64,000 nt of DNA. Origin: Adenophora triphylla var. japonica (Eukaryota; Streptophyta; Magnoliopsida; Asterales; Campanulaceae). Below are positions 1 to 10,546 of the stretch, in pieces. The notes beneath the pieces are model-generated. The model did no database searches and was not told where the DNA came from. It worked only from the letters and a program-made list of their open reading frames with translations. Numbering within the stretch: the stretch's first letter is position 1; the number at the start of each line of letters is the position of its first letter. Made by a program: the position numbers and the translations under genes. The DNA lies in contig JAFEMH010002093.1 in the NCBI GenBank assembly GCA_022495995.1, positions 186,001-250,000 of the forward strand, given 5' to 3'.

Positions 1-989
1 GGGTGACACGGCAGCGGAAGCTTCTGCGGGGCTTCACTTGCGACTCCATGTACTTGGCGGAGAGGGTTTTCTGGCAGCATGGCGCAGGTGTGCCTCCTAT
101 GGATCCGAGGGATCCGCCCTTTCATATAATGAGTCCTCTTGATATGGACGTGCTGGAGTACGAGAGGTATCAGGCCGGCGTGAGTGCCGAGGAGTTCATC
201 CTGGAGGGCGAGGAGTATGCGGCCTTTGTTAGGCGGAAGCTGAGGACGCCACAGGTGTTGGCGAGGGAGAGGCAGACTGGCTCGTCACGTCCTCCAGATG
301 TCCCGCTGCCTGGGCTGGACTTCACTTATATTCATGGGGACTCTTCGAGGAGGAGGGTGTCAGTGCCCATCCCAGAGCTTCGTCCCGCTGTTTATCGGGT
401 TGACCCGGATGCTGCGGTGAGTTTGTTTACTCTTTTCCATCTTTGCATTTTTTCTGTATTTTTCTCTTTTGTCGAGTATTTTTGTATTTCTTTTGCTGAG
501 ATTCTCTTTGGTTGTTTCCTTGCGCAGGTCTCGGGGCGGTCCTTGGACGTGCTCATCCGCCGGTACATGGGGTGAGGGCCTTCACGAAGAAGCTCTTGGG
601 GAAGATGTCCTGCAGGTCTTCGCGGAGTGCGGCGGTGTTCGAGCCGATGCCTTTGAGGAGGTCTGTGAATACTCCTTCTTCGAGGGCTGAGCCAGAGCCA
701 CAGCCTGAGGTGCCGGTTCGGGAGCGGCACATCTTTGATGCGGGGACGTCTTCGGGGGCCCAGAGGCCATAGACGCTTCATCAGTTCTTCCCTCCATCGG
801 GTGCGCAGGGTGAGGGTTCGTCCTCACATCCCTTCTTTGATCATTTTACCAGATTTGACTCTTCGGAATACTTCGAGCATTCGATCGAGGCGGGGGTCGA
901 GTTTTCCGATGACGAGGAGGTGACTGCCGGGTTTTCCGAGATGCCAGAGTTCTCGTTTGAAGAGGCCGATGATGATGAGTCGGAGTAGG
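1..989 (+). pseudogene. 3' part of a plant-mobile-domain (PMD-like) gene, Ogre element A
   Basis: The window opens inside exon 3 of a PMD-like gene, with residues like RGFTCDSMYLAERVFWQHG and RRKLRTPQVLARER, which also occur in the PMD genes at 6311-9380 and 57752-60447. Exon 3 ends at 416 with a GT donor. A pyrimidine-rich tract and AG acceptor precede exon 4 at 528. The acidic C-terminus (SDDEEV...EEADDDESE) stops at 989. Exon 4 needs frame changes near 560 and 770, so it is probably decayed. PMD proteins are a plant family related to MAIN/MAIL; many copies ride on mobile elements and their biochemical role is not established. The gene reads against the retrotransposon that carries it. The upstream half lies outside the window. 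Confidence 0.7.
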
Positions 990-1483
990 AATCCTTTTTT
1001 TCTTTTTTTTTTTGTTTTGTTTCTATTTGTAGAGCAACATACATTTTGTATCTATAATAAAACACTTGTATTTGGCATAACAAAGTATTTTATTTGAGAT
1101 GTAATGATGTATTTGTGATTCCGGGGACTGACCTAGGAATTATTGCTAGCTTATTTTATTTTTTGTACATGTCGCATGAGCTGGGAATGCATTTGTGGTT
1201 AGTGTATGGGGGCCGGAAACGGCTTTGGCAAGGCTTTTGAGCAGTCGAGGGCAAGGTCCTGCCGCGGGCAGCAACTGTTTTGCAGTTTGCTGAAAATTTG
1301 GCTAGGCTGCAAAGTGGTCCGCGCGGACACTTCATGCATGCAAAATGGTCCGCGCGGATGCTTCTTGCTTTTGAAGAGGGGATAAGATTTACAGAAAATA
1401 TGGATTTCCCTCATCTCCCCACTCTCATTTGCAGTCAACTTCGAGCTTTCTTCCCATTTTCTCTAGAAACCTCCATTTTTGTC
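990..1483. other. Spacer between PMD and DUF7745 genes of element A
   Basis: No coding region. It starts with the AT-rich 3' tail of the PMD gene: a T-run at about 1000-1015, then TAATAAAACA, a plausible poly(A) signal. It ends with the 5' flank of the DUF7745 gene, where two palindromic GTCCGCGCGGA boxes lie (1317-1328 and 1349-1358). Confidence 0.6.
1317..1358. promoter_or_regulatory. Two TCCGCGCGGA palindromes upstream of the DUF7745 gene (A)
   Basis: Two copies of the 10-bp palindrome, 31 bp apart, lie 126-166 bp before the DUF7745 start codon at 1484. The same word sits in the LTR promoters and before the other antisense genes of this element family, which suggests a regulatory role. 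This is inference from position and recurrence. Confidence 0.45.
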
Positions 1484-2911
1484 ATGGATTCTTCGTCTGT
1501 TCCGGGAATTTCGCCAAGGATTTCAAAGGAGAGGCGAGAATACTTCCTTGAACGACTCGAGACGTGGATGAGGCACCACATAAGGCACAACAAATGAGCT
1601 TTTGAGGTGCGATTTCGACTCCGCTCGGTTTGGTCCCTTAGGGAGTTAGTTCCTGGTTGGAAGTTGTTACGGGCTGCTGCAAGGTTCTGGGATGTTAGGA
1701 GGCATGTGTATAGCTTCTCCTACAATGAGATTACGCCCACCTTTGAGGATTTTCGGGCTTTGATTGGAGGACCGGAGGTGGAGGCCATCTCGATTCCTTT
1801 GATCGGCGGTGCGGCCGTGAGCGTGAAGCTCGCATGCTTTCTTCGGACTTTGTTGGAAGAAGCGCAAGGTATGACTTTTGATTCTGGTCATATTGATATT
1901 TCTGCGCTGCTTGAGCGGTTTATGGGTGATGACGAGAGTGATGTCTCTTAGAACGCGTTTGCTTTATGCGTGATAGCAACGCTTTTCATGGTCAGCTCCC
2001 TTGGGGTATGCGACGGTGCATTGCTTGATGTAGTATGGCATTGCCGAGCTGGTGAGGATATTGCTCCGTTGGTTCTGGGGGAAACCCTTCACGACATTGA
2101 TCGCTTGGCGACAGGGGATAGGTTCATGCGAGGGGGAAGCCTCGTTTTGCTCACCTTGTGGTTGCGAGAGAGGCTTCAAGCCATGCCTGAGTCTCCGACA
2201 TCTTTTAGTCCGTGGACGTTTGCTCGGCGGCCTCTTGTATTGGATATGGATCTGTCCGCCTGGGAGAGATGGATGGCACAACTTGGTAGGCATCAGATCC
2301 GTTGGTGGGTTTCCCATTGGGGGATCGAGACTAGGAGGGCCTCTCAGGAAGGTTCCTACGTTGTCAGAGTTCCAGGGTTGTCTTGGTCCTCTTTCTATAT
2401 TTCGTCGCTTGTTTCCAGGCAATTCGGGATGAGGCAGGAGCCTCTGCTGGGCTGGAACGACATTGCCACTATCGGGAGAATGTTGTGTTGACCACCGAGT
2501 ACCTGGATTGGTACGAGCAGCATATTGGGCAGTCCCAAGTGGTTTTGGGGTGCAGGCGTGAAGCGATTCTGGGGCAAGGTTGCCGTCTTAGCTACAGCCT
2601 TAGAAGTGCAGAAGCCTGGTCTAACCCTCAGAACGTTACAGGAGACGCTTTATTTGACTACGAGACCAGAGTTGACCGACTGACGGAGAGAGGTAGGTCC
2701 CCTTTTGCAGACTCGAAGGGAGGAGATCCGGGCCGAGGCACGGGCGAATGAAGCTTTGCGAGCTACATGTTTGCTTGACTCGACGGGGAGGACCCCTGAG
2801 CTCGAAATGAGAGAGACAGAGTTGGCTCACGTGGAGCGAAAGAAGACTCGCCGGGGACGAGGGAAGAAAGGGAAGAATGGCGAGGGGACAAGCGCGAGTG
2901 GTGCGGAATGA
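1484..2911 (+). pseudogene. DUF7745-like protein gene, element A (broken)
   Basis: ATG at 1484 opens MDSSSVPGISPRISKERRE. Family features follow: LLRAAARFWDVRRHVYSFS, then NEITPTFEDFRALIGGPEVE (about residues 60-105), then FALCVIATLF...HCRAGEDIAPLVLGETLHDIDRL. These match the DUF7745 pattern of plant proteins often found within Ogre-like retrotransposons; function unknown. In-frame stops occur at 1595 (TGA) and 1949 (TAG, where copy G has Trp), and a frame change near 2440-2470 is needed to reach the basic tail that stops at 2911. It follows the PMD gene, in the same order as in element G. Both read opposite to the element. Confidence 0.65.
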
Positions 2912-3028
2912 CCTCCTAAGTATCCATTCATTGCATTGCAGACACATTATTTGTTAAATGTATTAAGCTGTCTTTTTAGCATATTGTGAGCTTGAGAGTG
3001 GACCGTGCTTGTACTCATCAAGAAATGT

Positions 3029-4724
3029 TGTAACTGTGATGTCACCCGATTTTTCTTTCGTGAAAATCATTTCAGAGTCGCCACGCCGTTTTTAGTTTAA
3101 GGGCCAAAACTTTGAAAAATGCCTAAAATTTGAGAAAATGAGTTCGGAGGTCACGTTACACTCCGGGAAGAACGTTTGGCGTTCACCCGGAATGCCTCGT
3201 ATAACAAGTCTTCCTCACTTGAAACTTTTTGTTGTGTGTGCGTGTGTGTAAAAAAAGGGGATTTTCTTAAAAAAGGAGTTTTCTGAAAATAACAGAAATT
3301 CTAGGGACTGAACTGAAAAATAGTTTGAAAACAATGATTAAACTGAAAATAACAGAAAAAACTGAAAACTGTTTGCAGAGGACAAAGTCATCCGCGTGGA
3401 TGAGACTGTAGTGCAGTCTTATCCGCGCGGACAGCCCTGCAGTGTCAATATTTTTTACAGTTTCCAGTTTAGTCACTGTAATTTCCAGAAAGTTAACTGG
3501 ATTTACAGGACTTAACTGGAAATGTAACTGAAAGCAGAAAATGAAGGAATTGTATGGATTTTTGGCATCCATGTTTTGTCCTCTCTTTCCCTAGACTTTG
3601 GTTAGTGGTCATAATTGATGAATCCACTTAACCAAGCCATCCCGGGGGTATGTTAGGACTTTGAAAACACTTCATTTGCTAGGGACAAGGGGAATTTTGA
3701 CATGAAAAGTAAGTTGACAAGAAAGTTAGGTCAAGATGTATCAACTTTAGAGGAAGATCTCTAAGGTGGTCATGAGAAGACCATCCTTGAGACCTATACT
3801 CAAGTGTATCTTATACATCTTGTGTGACCTAAATTGTGAGTCTAGATGATTTTCATCCAAGGAAAGTGTTCCAAGGTGAGCATCTTAGACATGGGGAAGG
3901 GGATTTACAAGGAAACAAGTAATATGGACCTTTCAAAGTGGTCATCTATGGAGATGGACTCCAAGATGACCATGCTTTAGGTCAAAGAAGCAAGTACCAA
4001 GTAATGTAAAAAGGGAAGTGGGGGATGACATGAAAGTAATTAAAATGTGGATTCCATTAAGAGATCATCCATGGAAAGGGATTCCATGGAGATCCTCTTG
4101 GATCCTTGGGAAAAGAGGGAAATGGGAGTCAAAACAACAAGTTGTGAGTAAGACTACATGATTTAGATATGGAGTAAGTGTATGTATGAGAGAAATATGA
4201 GTAAAGAGAGTGAGGGTTTACCAATTTTCTTGGGTTTGTGCTTAGGGTTTGAAGGTTTCAAGGGGTTAGGAGTAGTTTTGGAGTGGATTTGAGATTGGAT
4301 TTAGTATGGATTTTGAGTTTTGAAGGTGAAAATGGCTGTTTGGGAGTGGATTTTGACAGCATAACAGTAGGTTTTCGAATTTTTTGGCCTCCTGAAACTG
4401 AGAGAGAAGGGCTGTATTTATAGGTTGGCTGGATGACGATCTTATCCGCGTGGATAAGATTGTAGGTACAATCTCATCCCCGCGGACCATATCAGCAGAG
4501 TGCCTGGTCCTGTGCAGAAAGCAGTTTTGGCTTTTTGTTAAATGTTCAATATTCTTTTTTATGGGAAATGACAAATTTCCACGAGGTATTTGTCCATTTT
4601 TTTTATTCCTAAGAGGTCCTTCCTCATTCAAATTGTCAAAATAATGTCCAAAATGCCCCTAAAAGATCATAAATCATTAATTTGGGCCAACGGAACATTA
4701 ACGACCCAGATTGGGGCACTTACG
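3029..4724 (-). repeat. 3' LTR of Ogre-type element B
   Basis: About 1.7 kb bounded by TGTAAC on the left and TTACG on the right (TTACA in copy G), giving inverted TGTAA/TTACA ends. The left part has the GAGTCGCCACGC word and AAGGGCCAAAACTTTGAAAA shared with the LTR of G near 43850-43880. The middle shares TTTCCCTAG and GGTTAGTGGTCA with G. Orientation is leftward, judged from element G, where integrase lies on the far side. Ends were set by comparison of the two copies and could be off by some bases. The element lies between the DUF7745 gene of A and its own 3' UTR repeats, so B was probably inserted into A. Confidence 0.6.
4415..4486 (-). promoter_or_regulatory. Putative LTR promoter of element B: TATA box plus palindromes
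   Basis: On the minus strand TATAAATA (4415-4422) lies just downstream of CTTATCCGCGTGGATAAG (4441-4458), a near-perfect palindrome, and of a variant TCCCCGCGGA (4477-4486). In the LTR of G, TATAAAT (55005-55011) is likewise next to TATCCGCGCGGAC (55033-55045). Two more boxes, 3391-3400 and 3422-3431, lie elsewhere in the B LTR. Confidence 0.45.
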
Positions 4725-4955
4725 GTAGCCCCTCGGCGACGGTACTTCCAGGGGAAGTGGGGTCGTCGACAAAGTGAGGATCCCAATCTGGCAAATTTTT
4801 ACCTAGATGGGTGAGGAGGTGACCGAGGCGGTCGGATGACTGGACCCTTAACGAAAGGATTCCTACGTATCCCATGTGGGAATCAAGTCGGTCGTAGTTC
4901 AGATCTTGTGGGGGAAAGGAGCGATCAAACGAATGGACCTCCCGCAACATTTTCA
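4725..4955. other. Structured 3' UTR segment next to the LTR of B
   Basis: Immediately inside the LTR is AGCCCCTCGGCGACGG, then ACTTCC-AGG-GGAAGT, a perfect 6-bp stem, then GGGGTCGTCG. At 4862-4900 CCTACGTATCCC-N4-GGGAATCAAG...CGTAG forms a second hairpin. Both hairpins recur in element G (55349-55490) with changed bases but pairing kept. In element orientation GCCGAGGGGCTAC just before the LTR is the likely polypurine tract, although it is not purely purine. Confidence 0.45.
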
Positions 4956-4958
4956 TTG

Positions 4959-5307
4959 TCGAAGATAGACTCGACTAACGGAGTCATTGCCGAAGGTAGA
5001 CTCGACTAAAGGAGGAGTTGCCGAAGAATATTCGACTAACGGAGGCCTTGCCGAAGAATATTTGACTAACGGAGGCGTTGCCGAAGACGGACTCAACTAA
5101 CGGAGGCGTTGCCGAAAGATATTCGACTAACGGAGGCGTTGCCGAAGAATATTCGACTAACGGAGGCATTTTCGAAGACGGACTCGACTAACGGAGGCGT
5201 TGCCGAAGACGGACTCGACTAACGGAGGCGTTGCCGAAGAAAACTCGACTAACAGAGGCGTTGCCGAAGAAATCTCGACTAACGAAGGAGTTGCCGAAGA
5301 TGGACTC
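4959..5307. repeat. Tandem array of 30-31 bp units (about 11 copies)
   Basis: Units built on CTCGACTAACGGAGGCGTTG + CCGAAGA repeat at 4972, 5003, 5033, 5063, 5094, 5124, 5154, 5185, 5216, 5246 and 5276 (positions of the CGACTAA word, with small changes). It lies in the 3' UTR of element B, a zone known to gain satellite-like arrays in Tat-lineage retrotransposons. Confidence 0.9.
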
Positions 5308-5370
5308 GCTGGGGAAGATTCAGGCTTACGATAACTGTCGGGGTTTATCTGCTGGGGATATGTGTTCTTG

Positions 5371-6080
5371 GTACGGGCTTACAATGATGGCCGGGGTTGA
5401 AAACGAGGAAGGGAATGGGCTTCCGTTAGGTTTTTGTTAAAGGACGGGCTTACGATGATGGCCGGGGTTGAAAACGAGGAAGGAAATGGGCTTCCTTTAG
5501 GTTTTTGCTAAAGGAAGGACTTACGATGATGGTCGGGGTTGAAAACGAGGAAGGGAATGGGCTTCCGTTAGGTTTTCGTTAAAGGACGGGCTTACGATGA
5601 CGGCCGGGGTTGAAAACGAGGAAGGGAATGGGCTTCCGTTAGGTTTTCGTTAAAGGACGGGCTTACGATGACGGTCGGGGTTGAAAACGAGGAAGGGAAT
5701 GGGCTTCCATTAGGTTTTCGTTAAAGGACGGGCTTACGATGACGGCCGGGGTTGAAAACGAGGAAGGGAATGGGCTTCCGTTAGGTTTTCGTTAAAGGAC
5801 GGGCTTACGATGACGGCCGGGGTTGAAAACGAGGAAGGGAATGGGCTTCCGTTAGGTTTTCATTAAAGGACGGGCTTACGATGACGGCCGGGGTTGAAAA
5901 TGAGGAAGGGAATGGGCTTCCGTTAGGTTTTCGTTAAAGGACAGGCTTACGATGACGGCCGGGGTTGAAAACGAGAAAGGGAATGGGCTTCCGTTAGGTT
6001 TTCGTTAAAGGACGGGCTTACGATAACGGACGGGGTTGAAAACGAGGAAGGGAATGGGCTTCCGTTAGGTTTTCGTTAAG
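5371..6080. repeat. Tandem array of ten 71-bp units with internal hairpin
   Basis: Ten units start at 5371, 5442, 5513, 5584 and so on every 71 bp to 6080. Each holds GGGCTTACGATGACGGCCGG followed by a potential stem-loop: outer arms GAAAAC/GTTTTC and inner arms GGAAG/CTTCC around GGAATGGG. Only a few substitutions separate the copies, so the array was recently homogenised. It immediately precedes the promoter of the antisense PMD gene of B. Confidence 0.93.
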
Positions 6081-6137
6081 CTGGGGGTCTGGATGCAGAA
6101 GGCCAGGAATTAAAATGGCAAAGCAGGGATTTCGCCC

Positions 6138-6190
6138 TGCAATCTTATCCGCGCGGACCAGATCAGCAGGGCACCTGGTTTAAAACAGAC
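6138..6190 (+). promoter_or_regulatory. Putative promoter box of the antisense PMD gene (B)
   Basis: TGCAATCTTATCCGCGCGGA followed by CCAGATCAGCAGGGCACCTG is closely similar over about 50 bp to the B LTR promoter segment at 4463-4516. A TTTAAAA word follows at about 6178, roughly 130 bp before the ATG at 6311. The promoter assignment is inference. Confidence 0.45.
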
Positions 6191-6310
6191 AGGCGCCGTA
6201 TCTGTCTTCTCCACTTTCAAAATCCAGTAGCCGAGGCAGAGAGAGAAAAGAGAGAGAGAAAACCGCCATTGTTGCCCAATTTCTTCACCAAATCCTTCGA
6301 AATCAAGGCT

Positions 6311-9300
6311 ATGGAGCGAGAGGTAGGAGCTCATGGAGTCCGCCGAGGTCGGGTAAGTAGAGCGGCGGCGGAGAGGAGGCTTGAGTTGGTGAGGATGCAC
6401 CGCCACTATACGCTCTCGCAATCGATGAACGAGGAGTTTTACCCGTATATGTGGCCACATTGGGCCACCGATGAGGATCTTCGCATGGTATGATACTCAA
6501 TTTTGCCTATTTTATTGATTTTGTGTCAAAATTGGTTCATGTTAGATTTAGGGCTTGAATGCCAAAATTTGGGGCTTTTGTTTGTTTTGCCGTTGAAATA
6601 TGAAATTGATGATGCATTTGTTTAATTGAGGACATGGGTAAAAGGAATATATAATTTATTTGTAAAAAATATGGGTAGTTTGCATAATGTAAAAATAAAG
6701 TGGGTACAAATTTATCGAATTTGGGACGGACTCTTGCATAAGAGATTTTTATCATGAAAACTTGGTTTTTGTAAATGCATGTTTGATAACATGATGTTTG
6801 AATGTGAGAAAAGATGCATGTTATGTTTGTAAAAGGAGGTACAAATTTGCCGAATTTGGAACAGACTCTTGCATAAGAGATTTTTGATGAAAATTGTTTT
6901 TGTAAATTGGATACAAATTTGCCGAATTTGGAACGGACTCTTGCATAAGAGATTTTTGATGAAAATTGTTTTTGTAAACTGGATACAAATTTGCCGAATT
7001 TGGAATGGACTCTTGCATAAGAGATTTTTGATGAAAATTGTTTTTGTAAATGCATGTTTGATAACATGGTGCTTAAATGCGAGAAAAGATGCATGCAGAG
7101 AAATATGTCCGAAAATGGGACGGAGTCTATTTTCTTTCTTTTCTGCTTTTCCTATTGTTTGTGTCATATACTTGCAGTTTTGATGACATACTTGTGCTGT
7201 GCTTACTTTCAGGGGAGAGCGGATGTCATCCAACGCAAGTTGGATAAACTAAAGACGCGGGGGTCCATTGAGACAGTTGTCAGGCTTTGGGATGCCCTGC
7301 CCACAGCTGGTAGGGTAGGTCAGCGGAGTCCTCGCCAGCTCGTGGTGGCTTCTAAACTTTATGGTTTTGTTGAGTACCTGAGAGGGGTGGCAGGTTTGCA
7401 TAAGAGCAAGGGGCTCTATTTGGCGCTGATCGAGCACTGGTGGGATGTTACCCATACGTTTCATTTCTTCTGGGGGAGGCTACCGTGACCCCCACTGATT
7501 ATGCCGCTATCACTGGCCTGCCCTTCAAGGGGCTTAGCTTGGAGTGGCACGACGGGTATACGGACGCGGAGCTGACGGATCTGCTGGGGATTGTCATCGT
7601 GCCGCGGAAGGGAATGTGCATGGAATATGCCGTGATTGATGCGAAGTTGGCCGAGAGCATAGCTCAGTATGAGAGAGGGACCAGACCATCTCGGCTGAGC
7701 AGATTGCTCGATGCTTCTTATGGTTCGCCCTTTCTAGCACTCTGTTTGGGCACGTTGAGGGCACAACTATGTTTGCCTTACTGGGGTCTTTGGCAGATAT
7801 TGACAGGATAGACGAGTATGCATGGGGAGAGGCGGGCTTAGCGGAGTTGACTTCACTTTGGACAGATATAGCAGGAACGCGTCCACCTCCCTGACCTGCT
7901 TCGAGTTCCCATTGGAGGTATACTTTCTCCTTCTTTTCTTTATCCTTTGTACATATTGTGTATATACTGTGGTTTTTTGATGGGTCTCCTTTGTTGGATG
8001 CAGGTCTGGGCTCTGGAGATTTTTGGATGCGCCCTGTGGGATCATGTCCCAGGGGAGGCTTTTGCATACCCGGCTATGCTTTGGTGGACGAAGGATGCCC
8101 GGGTGAAGAGGACTAGCAGGACTAGGATAAAGATGAGGTACAATGACATGGTACCAATTTTGATGGCGGAGAACAGCGGGAGGGTTAATTTTTACCCTTG
8201 GGATCGGTTTGAGGTGGACCAACTGGGCGGCGCCGAGCGCTGGACGGTGCAGAGGTGTATCCTGCGGGGACTCACCTGCGATGTCTACTACTTGGGGGAG
8301 AGGGTGATGAGGCAGCATGGTCTAGGGATGGTTGCTTTGGCGCCGACTGAGCCTCCTGTTTATATGTTGTTTCCTCAAGAGGGGTCAGCGGACTGGGACT
8401 GGTTTAGGGTTGGGCGGCCTGCCCTGGAGTACGTTACTCAGGAGCCCTATCAGGCGTTCGTGGCACGTAGGCTGAGGACACCCCAGGTGCTGGCGAGGGA
8501 AGGGAGTTCGGTCGTGAGGATCCCCCGAGCTGACTTCTCGTATACCCAGGAGGGGGTTAGGATGAGGGCACAGATAGCCTTCCCAGAGGTGACACCGCGA
8601 GCTTTCCGGCCCCGACCGAATGCTCAGGTATGTGCTGATCATATTCTGACTATTTAGCTTTCATACATCTTATGCCATTGCTTTGATTGTTTTTGATGCT
8701 TTAGTTTCTTCTTTGCAGTATTCGGCCCGAGTTGTCGATCGGCTCTTGCGCCAGGTTATCGGGGCTAAGAGGTTCATCCGCAACCTCGTGACGGGGGGGA
8801 ACACTCGAGGTTCCGAGAGGGCATCACGACTAGCACCTAGTGTCTCTACGAGGGAGAGGTCGCCAAATCCAGCCGGTGGGCCTATGCCAGGCAGGCGTTC
8901 CATGGAGACTCCCCATACCCAGCCCAGAGAGTCGGTGGACATTTCTCCTTCTCCGTACATGGACAGGAGCGTGGAGCTTTCCCGGGATCACATTATCTTC
9001 GGGGGCATGGAGGGACCGGGCTTCGTTCAGGGCGGAGCTGGTGAGGGTTCCTCTTCGCATCGCGGGGGTTACGGTGCCTTTGAGCCGAGGGAGATTACGG
9101 GACTCCCTTGCAGACTCATGGGACGTATGGCCAGAGCTCTGACGCCTTCTCATTCGGATACGACTTCTTTGCTGACATCGGGGTGCCATACCGAGGCGTG
9201 CCTGCTGATCCCGAGGACACATACTCTAACGCAGAGCAGGATGACATAGAGTCGGGGATGGCTTTCCCGGAGGCAGCGGCGGAGGGGCCGAGCACGGCTC

Positions 9301-9380
9301 AACGGAGGGTGCGGAGGTTTGACAAGGAGATTGCCAGGGAGGAGGATCCTATTCCTGATTCGGACAGTGATTCCGACTGA
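6311..9380 (+). pseudogene. PMD-like antisense gene of Ogre element B, four exons, frameshifted
   Basis: Exons by GT-AG borders and by comparison with copy G: 6311-6487, 7213-7917, 8004-8627 and 8719-9380. Exon 1 gives AAERRLELVRMHRHYTLSQS. Exon 2 has the family signature THTFHFFWG...ATVTPTDYAAITGLPF, typical of the plant mobile domain (aminotransferase-like PMD family, related to MAIN). Exon 3 has WDRFEV...LRGLTCDVYYLGERV. Exon 4 is low-complexity and acidic (DPIPDSDSDSD). Breaks: one G is missing at about 7475 within a G-run, and frame changes are needed near 7730, 7850 and 9110. It reads against the element body and lies right of the tandem repeats. Either a decayed copy or one affected by base-call errors; the splice sites remain good. 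Confidence 0.7.
6706..7048. repeat. 72-bp tandem repeat inside intron 1 of the PMD gene (B)
   Basis: Units with ACAAATTTGCCGAATTTGGA and CTTGCATAAGAGATTTTTGA start at 6841, 6913 and 6985, exactly 72 bp apart. A diverged copy starts at 6706. The array is flanked by a longer duplicated piece (TGCATGTTTGATAACATG at about 6776 and 7051). It lengthens intron 1 to about 725 bp. Confidence 0.85.
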
Positions 9381-9516
9381 TTGTACCTGTTAGGGCAGAG
9401 AGAGAAAACATATATACATTTTATGCACATTGTATATATTTTTATTTTTTGGAATGTAATAACTAGGTTAATACATTTTATTTCATCATTTATTTGTGGT
9501 TTTGTTTAATTTTGTA

Positions 9517-10546
9517 CTGAAACTGCACTGGGCACGACTCGTGCCCCATGGCACGACTCGTGCCCTTGGCCTTCATAAAAACCAGCACGGGTGGACTATT
9601 TTTCACGACTCGTTATCATGAGTGAAAGGCTTGGGAACGACTCGTGCTCCAGGGCACGAGTCGTGCCCTTGCCCAGAATTTACTGTTCATGTTGAAACAT
9701 CAGCAGCAAGGCAAAACAACACCAAGTCTTGATCATACCACTATGTCCCAACCTTACCAACCTATCCCAAACTCAATATAACACTTTCCCCAAGCCATGT
9801 AACATCCCATAACAACTTTACCACCTTCAATTCTAACCCCCCCATGCCATGAACACCCTATTCCATTTCAAACCAATATTCTTTCCATTTTCCAAAAGCT
9901 AAATAGATTGATACAACAATACCAAACATCAATTATAACACATAATATCATCATTTAGCTTAATATGAACAATTATTGAAAAGAATCATAATAACTTATC
10001 AAAATGTGTCGAAATAAAAAGAAGCTTTGATCGGTTCTAAATGTTCTACTCGACTTCCTGATCGATTATATGAAGTCAGAATTGAAAACGGATCTACGGA
10101 TGATTTTTAACGATTTTCTGAAGGTAACCCTAGGTTGATAATTGTTTCTGGGAACGTAAAAAGAACTGAGGGAATAAAATGAATGTTCTGGCACTTTTCT
10201 AAGGATTATATAGATAATTTACACTTTAGCTCCACTAAGTTCTAATTAACTACAATCAACCACCTTATACTTATATTTACACTCAAGCTCCTCAATACTT
10301 TTATAACCTTCTTATCTAAAACTTCAAATATTATAACTTGCCTAAAAATTTCTCATTTATTCCTTTTAGACATTGTATAATTAAAATTAATTTATTAACA
10401 TCTAAAATAACGTAAATTATCAAATTAGCCAAATAAACACATAACCAATCCAATTATCATTTCATGTCTAATATGAGATGCAATGCACCCCACCCCCACG
10501 TGCTCCACGTGTGACCAAAATGGTGCCTAGGTTTAGGGTCGTGACA
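9517..10546 (-). repeat. Truncated 3' LTR of element C
   Basis: It matches 25904-26932 almost base for base and ends at GTGACA (TGTCAC on the minus strand). About 1.36 kb of the LTR, equivalent to 24542-25903, is absent to the left of 9517, where the sequence changes abruptly to the 3' tail of the PMD gene of B. CACGACTCGTG palindromes occur at 9533-9565 and 9634-9672. Confidence 0.85.

Noticed and set aside
1280..1483. Upstream extension of the DUF7745 frame of A to 1280
   Set aside because: The extension crosses the palindromic promoter boxes and has no counterpart in G. The ATG at 1484 fits the G start better.
6537..7233. Minus-strand frames of up to 185 codons over 6537-7233
   Set aside because: They are antisense to the tandem repeat in intron 1 of the PMD gene; repeated words explain their length.
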